Shown: positions 7,101 to 9,944 of the stretch, piece by piece
How positions within the stretch are numbered: position 1 is the first letter of the stretch
Layout of the letters: the number at the start of each line of letters is the position of its first letter
NCBI GenBank assembly: GCA_025351065.1
Contig: JANXWQ010000039.1
Coordinates: 1-9,944 of the forward strand
Direction of reading: 5' to 3'
Length of the DNA stretch: 9,944 nucleotides
From: Chthoniobacter sp.
Lineage (GTDB): Bacteria; Verrucomicrobiota; Verrucomicrobiia; Chthoniobacterales; Chthoniobacteraceae
Position numbers and translations under genes: made by a program
Notes under the pieces: generated by a model
Database searches by the model: none
What the model was told of the DNA's origin: nothing
Seen by the model: only the letters and a program-made list of their open reading frames with translations

Positions 7101-8734
7101 TTGTCGGCGTTGTAAAGCCGGTAGGTGTTGCCGGTCGTGAGCGTCACCACGTCCGTCGGTTCGAGCCAGTGGAGGGTGAAACGCTCCAGCGTGTTATACG
7201 CATTGACGCCCGCCGAACCCATCACGCTGTACTTGCTGCCATACTCGACATGCGTGCCTGCGCCGATGGGCGAGTCCGTGCTGGCCTGCCAAAAGTTCGC
7301 GTGCCACAGCCCGAGGTTGTGGCCCCATTCGTGCAGCACCACGCCGGCGCTGTGGCATTTGATCCACGCGCCTTTGCCACCCACGTAGCCGAGGCCGCAG
7401 TAATTGCCCACGAGGCTGCTGCTGAAAAAGACCGCGTCGTAATCGAAATTCGAGTTCGTGTACGGATGCGCGCCGCCGCCATCCACGTAGGCCGTGGCCG
7501 TGGTGCGCGCGTCGGCCAGCACCGCGTAACTCGGGTCGCCCTGCGCCGCGTAGTAGGCCTCGTTTTGCGGCAACACGAGCGTGGGGGTGAAAGCAAAAGT
7601 GCCTTCGAGTTTGCCATACGACCATGCGTGCCATTGATCCACGACGGACTGGAGCACGCTCTGCATGTTTGCGTCCGAAGTCGGCTCCGCGGCCTGGTCG
7701 GAAAAGCGGACGCGCATGCCGAGAAAAGTCTTGTTGCCCTCGGTGCTCGTGGCCGGCACGACCGGGCTGGTGCTGCCGGAATTTCCACTGCCGCCCGCCG
7801 CCGCGACGACCAGACCCTCGGGCGTTTCGAGGTACTGGCCGATGTGCCCGTGGCTGCACAACCACACGATTTTCGCGCCCGTGTCCACCGCCGTCTCGTC
7901 GCCCCGCACGGCCGTCGGGTCGCCGGAAATCGGGCACACCGCGTTCGTCGTTCCCTGCACCGCGCGGAGGTCGTCGGCCTCGCTTTTTTCCAGCACCGCA
8001 AAGCCTTCCTCGCGCACCGCGAGCAGGCGCTGGCCGTCGGCCAGCGTCACGCCCACGCCGAGGATCGGCGTCGCGGTGCGCGAGATGTCGGCGAGGCGTT
8101 TGCCGTAAGTGTAGGCGCGGTAGTTTTGGGCCGCGAGGTGCGCGGTTCGGTAGATCGGTTCGTCCACCGTCTGCCCCGGCAACGGGCGCACTGCGAGCAC
8201 CATGAGATCGCCGCGTCCGCTCACGCGCTGCTCGATGCCCGCGGCGATTTCGGGCGGCAGCGCCTTGCGCAATTCGTACGGCAGCAGCGCGGCCAGCGCG
8301 GCCTGCGGATCGCGCCGGATGAGCGCGCCAAACGCCTCCGCCCGCGCCCCGGCGAGCGCGCGGCCCCGCGGCACCAGCGCCGCTTTTTCCGCCTCCGGCG
8401 CGGCCGCGTACTCCGCGGCCCACGCCTGAAAAGCCCCCAGCGCCCCGGCGACCTGCGCAGGCGGCAGCGCCGCGAGCCGCGCCCCAGGATTCGCCACGCG
8501 AAGCGGCTCGCCGGTTGTGCCGGGGCAACAGTCCGCAAGCGACACGGGCGCGGCAGGCTCAGCCTGCGGCGTATTTTTTACCTGGGGCTCAGCCGGCGCA
8601 ACGACCACGGCGGGCATCGGCGGTGGCCGGGGCCAGGAGAAAAAAACCGCCGCTACGATGAGCGCAGCGACGATGAAAATAAAAAAACGGCGGGGTACGG
8701 GTAACGGCATGGGGGCCGAACTAACTCGCCCCAT
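1169..8734 (-). CDS. Giant exported multidomain metalloprotease (M11/gametolysin-like) with PKD, CNA-B, PA14, Calx-beta, LamG and PATR modules
   Basis: The 2,521-residue protein is predicted to be exported. Residues about 17-34 form a hydrophobic segment (FIFIVAALIVAAVFFSW) after basic RR, then a Pro-rich linker; with no obvious cleavage site it could stay as an N-terminal anchor. Approximate order: propeptide-like region 60-330 (C69, C70, C267, C293); metzincin-type protease 332-650 with H468, E469, H472, H478 and Met-turn M505; PKD 657-745; CNA-B/carboxypeptidase-regulatory-like 748-825; PA14 836-996; Calx-beta 1005-1115 and 1117-1223; PA14 1228-1391; LamG 1427-1663; DUF1349-like 1678-1843; PATR region 1850-2370; calcium-loop module 2415-2438 (DVDKDGLVNLMEYALG); C-terminal beta module ending FLRLEVTRP. 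There is no autotransporter barrel and no PEP-CTERM signal. The likely role is calcium-dependent extracellular proteolysis plus glycan or matrix binding; the substrate is unknown. ATG at 8734 overlaps the upstream gene by 14 bases. ATG at 8710 (residue 9) starts 10 bases after that gene's stop and gives the same signal. Neither has a clear ribosome binding site. Confidence 0.92.
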   Translation of the reverse strand: MGRVSSAPMPLPVPRRFFIFIVAALIVAAVFFSWPRPPPMPAVVVAPAEPQVKNTPQAEPAAPVSLADCCPGTTGEPLRVANPGARLAALPPAQVAGALGAFQAWAAEYAAAPEAEKAALVPRGRALAGARAEAFGALIRRDPQAALAALLPYELRKALPPEIAAGIEQRVSGRGDLMVLAVRPLPGQTVDEPIYRTAHLAAQNYRAYTYGKRLADISRTATPILGVGVTLADGQRLLAVREEGFAVLEKSEADDLRAVQGTTNAVCPISGDPTAVRGDETAVDTGAKIVWLCSHGHIGQYLETPEGLVVAAAGGSGNSGSTSPVVPATSTEGNKTFLGMRVRFSDQAAEPTSDANMQSVLQSVVDQWHAWSYGKLEGTFAFTPTLVLPQNEAYYAAQGDPSYAVLADARTTATAYVDGGGAHPYTNSNFDYDAVFFSSSLVGNYCGLGYVGGKGAWIKCHSAGVVLHEWGHNLGLWHANFWQASTDSPIGAGTHVEYGSKYSVMGSAGVNAYNTLERFTLHWLEPTDVVTLTTGNTYRLYNADKATLTATHPYALRIYKEDLVYYVEYRPNWNGTSHDFTTDNGLMIMRTQPGSDADQLLDMNPLTSAGNGDAALLLGRSFVDGGQRLTVTPIARGGVAPDDYVDVVVNLTNPITNSAPVAVVTASNFAPAVGASVTLTATASDPDGDALAYAWDFGENAVNASNVSVNNAAVQTKGWSTAGDYNVRCTVSDMRGKASVQNLVIRVGAPATFTISGRVTKSDGTPVSEVLVEDTASHLTYTDSDGRYTLGALAPGSYTISALHSGWTLAAQFANPVVTGPSAVNVSFTATAPVADGGVTLEQWEGISGTAVANLTSAATYPNSPTFVTTLEGFFETPTDFSDNYGQRARGWFKPPVTGAYTFYIASDDDSELWLSTNDLAANKVKIASVAGFTGVREWTKFASQTSAAKTLAAGQRYYIEALHKEGGGGDNLAVGVDFPGAVQHRPIETAYLDPLTAVIPAVPGNTVTIAATDASASETGPATGTFTITRTGDLTVALTVFFDVTGTATYGADFLATGVSTTIAAGAASATVTLTPIDDTIPEADETVVATLAPSFTYTLGAAVSDTVIIHDNEAAQVSIVDTDATAAETGGDTGTFTVTRTGDTTSALSVSFTIGGSATNGADYPTLASPVTIPAGQSTAVITIAPINDGIPEPDETVILTLTAGAGYTLVAPTAATVRIVAQPGNGGGILREWFDGLNANNAVADLLNATAFPFAPSGSAIVTTFFETPQSSPDKNNFGERWRAVFTAPVAGAYFFYIASDDASDLWLSTDATPERKQRICYASSATGFQAWTAQANQKSAAITLAAGQRYYIEAQFKEGVGGDYLSVGVEYPNGALERPIPAHRLDPFTPSTPLGAPWTSQDIGAVGSPGAAGVASDTLPSAPKHRYSFAGTANASVANGASVNDSIGTAHAAVRGAGAVIDATGTKLHLPGGVSATAAYVDLPNGVITGTYASGTRYTSASYEAWLTVNTTQNWARIFNFGTSGSGEILAAGGTFTGDEGHHIFLSASNGTTSDQRLARYYPAGTTDVSSDTSGTALNGTQLHIVMTYDAVAHNWRWYRNGLLMHTLADAQGLTTINDVNNWLGRSMWSQDNDLDANFDEFRIYDYALNEAQIRGDFNAGPDVVNTVPGAVSGPYFVSGSGVISAAGANDALHFTSQTLTGNWDVRVRLVALTNSNASALAGLMIREGTAANARHAFIGLSPDAAGHFAARTTVGGNAATTNLAGLAFPRWVRLVRTGSTIFGYVSADGLAWTQVGATTTFASLAGPLQFGFAVASGTTAIQNTALAQFDNFVILPGPYIWSNATTGAALAWSQNANWQSSVIAVPGATSAVEFLAGLTVPAGTVTANNDLAGTFPLNSLRLAGTGPASGAALAALTGNALQLTGTSPVVTLDATNGSSFTYSVAQPLTLASDTTFTGAGTAAFDFDAVISGAGGLVKSGAATLTLTAANTYAGITTISAGTLSVGNSGPTGTVGAGPVVNNATLNFRRSDTALVMPNVISGTGALTFNGANAGLVTLSGANTFAGAVTMNSGGLRITNSAALGTGAKMISVINGTNGNSNLRLDGSGGNIVLPATLSFTTVNNAGTIFNEAGNNSIAGNFTFTSGGGNTRFVVNAGTLTLSGTCAPNTTNRNLALDGAGNGTFSGVLANGTGANTVGMVKDGTGTWTVSGANTFTGATAINVGTLVVNGSIATGGTVTVASGATLAGTGTIAAATTVNGNHAPGVAAGVQTFTGTLGYGATGRMKWELAGNTVAGAGTSFDKITAAAVTVTAGAVVDVLVNSAGSAVDFTNAFWLTARSWTVLTGTGVTGTFAIGTVTNDPASHIASNYGTLALAQTATAVNLTWTPFAPIVVWRNLQFGANAGSAAISGDFVDVDKDGLVNLMEYALGLNPNAFNAAGVPAPVIEGAYLTLTYTRAKAATDITLRAVWATDLSGWSATAAPDLLGDDGTLQTLKAKVLIAPDPKKFLRLEVTRP
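2035..2820 (-). repeat. Autotransporter-associated beta-strand (PATR) repeats in the giant protein
   Basis: Three clear PATR units share the core T-x-x-x-A-N-T-x-x-G-x-x-x-x-x-x-G-x-L: LTLTAANTYAGITTISAGTL (about 2728-2775), LVTLSGANTFAGAVTMNSGG (about 2500-2556) and WTVSGANTFTGATAINVGTL (about 2050-2106). Less regular beta-helical sequence rich in Gly, Thr and Asn lies around and between them. PATR units form parallel beta-helix passengers in autotransporters; here no outer-membrane barrel follows. Confidence 0.8.
4560..5050 (-). repeat. PA14 module, copy 2
   Basis: This encodes residues about 1228-1391. It shares with copy 1 the VAGAYFFYIASDDASDLWLS core, including the Asp-Asp pair, and AAGQRYYIEAQFKEGVGGDY, then a V-E-Y-P strand matching V-D-F-P in copy 1. 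Each copy is followed by an RPI...LDP linker, so the duplication included flanking sequence. The two copies are separated by the two Calx-beta modules. Confidence 0.82.
5066..5387 (-). repeat. Calx-beta module, copy 2
   Basis: This encodes residues about 1117-1223, directly after copy 1. It repeats the pattern almost position by position: AAETGGDTGTFTVTRTGDTT, G-S-A-T-N-G-A-D-Y, I-A-P-I-N-D-G-I and PEPDETVILTL. The strong match between the two copies points to tandem duplication. Confidence 0.85.
5388..5720 (-). repeat. Calx-beta module, copy 1
   Basis: This encodes residues about 1005-1115. Visible Calx-beta hallmarks are ASETGPATGTFTITRTGDLT, the G-T-A-T-Y-G-A-D-F turn, a T-L-T-P-I-D-D strand, PEADETVVATL and the closing IIHDNEA. 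Calx-beta domains bind calcium through acidic residues of this kind and stiffen long extracellular stalks. It is directly followed by copy 2. Confidence 0.85.
5748..6226 (-). repeat. PA14 module, copy 1
   Basis: This encodes residues about 837-996 of the giant protein. Family hallmarks are the GWFKPPVTGAYTFYIASDDD strand pair, where the Asp-Asp pair belongs to the PA14 calcium site, followed by SELWLSTN and AAGQRYYIEALHKEGGGGDN. PA14 modules are beta-barrel domains found in adhesins and glycosidases and often bind carbohydrate. It closely resembles copy 2 at 4560-5050, so the pair looks like an internal duplication. Confidence 0.82.
7301..7333 (-). other. Zinc-binding catalytic motif HExxHxxGxxH
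   Basis: The codons encode HEWGHNLGLWH, residues 468-478 of the giant protein. H468, H472 and H478 would bind zinc, and E469 would be the general base. The Met-turn methionine M505 (codon 7220-7222, in YSVMGS) follows 27 residues later, preceded by EYG. This spacing and the Y-G-x-x-S-x-M-G pattern are those of the gametolysin (M11) branch of metzincins, whose usual Asp after YG is replaced here by Ser. All catalytic residues are present, so the protease should be active. Confidence 0.88.
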
Positions 8735-8759
8735 TCAGCCGTTTGCACAACCCCGCGAT

Positions 8760-8837
8760 CCGACGCCGCTCGCGCCAACCCGCGAGCCCGAGCAGCGCCA
8801 GTGCTCCAAAAACCGTCGTCGGCTCGGGCACCGGCAC
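8760..8837 (-). other. PEP-CTERM protein-sorting signal
   Basis: The sequence reads VPVPEPTTVFGALALLGLAG followed by WRERRR: the PEP motif (8820-8828), a hydrophobic segment and a basic cluster, in the canonical order. Such signals are recognised by an exosortase, which cleaves near PEP. The protein does not end after the basic cluster; 12 further residues (IAGLCKRLNGAS) follow before TAG at 8721-8723. Confidence 0.9.
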
Positions 8838-9037
8838 GAGTTCGGTATAGCCGCTAAACGAGATTTGATGGGCTCCCGTGGCGAACGGACTGCCATTGTC
8901 CCCGTAGAATTGGATGCCCGCCAGTTGGGCATCGGTGAAGACGGCGTTCGAGATGAAGATCAGGCGGTCATTCGCGGCCAGGCCGCTATCGACATTTGCC
9001 TGGCCCGTCCAGTTGCGAATGCTGATCACGTCGCCTT

Positions 9038-9040
9038 GGG
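9038..9040 (-). other. Probable one-base insertion (frameshift) in a G/C run
   Basis: On the coding strand the sequence reads TAC CCA AGG CGA CGT, giving YPRRR. With one C fewer it reads TAC CAA GGC GAC GTG ATC, giving YQGDVI, which joins the two family-like halves without loss of residues. The site is a three-base homopolymer, a common place for an insertion or deletion. Confidence 0.78.
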
Positions 9041-9944
9041 TAGGTCAGGCCGGCAAAGAGCAGGTTGCTGCCATTGGCCGTCGCGCCAGTGCCGAAGTCG
9101 ATGGTCGAGTTTGCGCTCAGGGTCAATGCACCCATCGCCGCCGACGCGCCGGAGGCACCGCCAGCGGGCCCTTCGTTCAAACCGCCCGTATTCAAAGCGC
9201 CACCGGCCAGCGTCACGCCTGCATTGTTATTGATGCGATCGACATTGTTTGCACCGCCCAGCAGCAAGGTACCCCCATTGTTCACTATGACCGAGGCGGT
9301 ACCGCCCAGCGCGCCCGCCGCCCCGGCAGCGAGGGTGCCGCTGCTGACTATCGTCGCTCCGGTGAAAGTGTTATTGCCGGTGAGCGTGACGGAGGAAGCG
9401 GAGGCAACGGTCAACGCCGCCGCGCTGCCACCGCTGATCGTATTGGAAACGGTGAGCGTGCCATTAGTGTTATAAGCGGGAACGTTGCCCAAGGTGGAAC
9501 TGGCCGTCAGCGAGATCGTCCCTGTATAAGCCATGTTGGAGCCTTGAGTTCCCAGCAACCCTCCATTCAGGACGAAATTGTTGCCCAAGGTGCTGGGAGT
9601 TGTGGCTCCGTTATCCGCCGAAACAACGCCGCCGCCGTTGATCTGAATGATCCCCGTTCCGAAGGGATTGGCGTTGTTGGAACGATACTGGAGCAGTCCG
9701 CTGCCGGCCGTCCCGTTTCCCACAAAGACATTGCCGGAAAAGGCCGGGCTGCTGCCGGTGACCAGCCATTCATGGCTGCTGGAGCTCGAGTCCACAAAAG
9801 TCAACGAGCCGGTGCCGGAAAGCGTGCCGCCGTAAACAACGAACCCGCCGCCGAAATTGTCCAGTGTCCCACCGCTTGCGCCCACGGTGATCGCGCGATT
9901 GAAACCGTTGCCATTTGAACCGCCGGTATAGCGCAGCGTGCCGC

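Larger units (their letters stand above)
8721..9944 (-). pseudogene. PATR-repeat PEP-CTERM surface protein, 5' truncated and split by a +1 insertion
   Basis: The minus-strand frame is open from the window edge (GTLRYTGGSNGNGFNRAITV...) to about 9041. It encodes a Gly/Ser/Thr/Asn-rich beta-helical protein with a PATR unit, SVTLTGNNTFTGATIVSSGT, near 9340-9395. After SNLLFAGLTY the frame degenerates into PRRRDQHSQLDGPGKCR and stops at 8986. The other frame carries the expected continuation VISIRNWTGQANVDSGLAAN to the PEP-CTERM signal, with TAG at 8721-8723. Removing one base from the GGG at 9038-9040 restores ...AGLTYQGDVISIRNWTG.... About 407 codons are visible and the start lies outside the window. 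The product would be exported, sorted by an exosortase through the C-terminal signal, and displayed on or released from the surface. The stop sits next to or within the start of the protease gene, suggesting co-transcription. The shift may be a real mutation or a homopolymer error; if it is an error, the gene is intact in this part. Confidence 0.85.

Noticed and set aside
4184..8704. 1,506-codon open frame on the plus strand
   Set aside because: Same reason: an antisense shadow of the protease gene, extremely rich in Arg, with no recognisable fold, while the opposite strand encodes consecutive known domains.
9030..9045. Programmed ribosomal frameshift in the PEP-CTERM gene
   Set aside because: There is no canonical slippery heptamer in the zero frame and no obvious stimulatory hairpin. 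A one-base insertion in a short homopolymer explains it.

Overview
The window reads as GC-rich chromosomal DNA from a Verrucomicrobiota-like bacterium, probably near Opitutales/Opitutaceae. This is an inference. It rests on three things: a PEP-CTERM sorting signal with the GWRERRR-type ending, autotransporter-associated beta-strand (PATR) repeats outside classical autotransporters, and a very large mosaic secreted protein ending in a DxDxDGLxNLxEYALG module. No rRNA, tRNA, CRISPR array, transposase or phage gene is visible.

Layout. Plus strand, 1-867: the last 46 codons of an unrecognised gene, then after 16 bases a spermidine-synthase-like (SAM-fold) gene interrupted by an in-frame TAG at codon 54. 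Positions 868-1168 are non-coding and lie between convergent genes. They hold an imperfect 17-bp-stem hairpin (922-960) that resembles a dispersed palindromic element. Minus strand, 1169-8734: one gene of about 2,520 codons fills three quarters of the window. It encodes an exported metalloprotease with an HEWGHNLGLWH zinc site and a YSVMG Met-turn (M11/gametolysin-like metzincin). The protease is followed by PKD, CNA-B/carboxypeptidase-regulatory-like, PA14, two Calx-beta, a second PA14, LamG, a DUF1349-like module, PATR repeats and a calcium-loop C-terminal module. Minus strand, 8721-9944: the 3' part of a PATR-repeat surface protein with a C-terminal PEP-CTERM signal, split by an apparent one-base insertion near 9038-9040.

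The PEP-CTERM gene lies directly upstream of the metalloprotease on the same strand. They overlap by 14 bases or are separated by 10, depending on which ATG is used, so they are probably co-transcribed. Both carry PATR repeats, which suggests a cell-surface or extracellular module: one protein sorted to the envelope by an exosortase, and one calcium-dependent protease/adhesin whose substrate cannot be told from sequence. The most notable points are the mosaic protease, the two single-site lesions in otherwise well-conserved genes, and the hairpin element. I found no clear evidence of a new defence or mobile system here.
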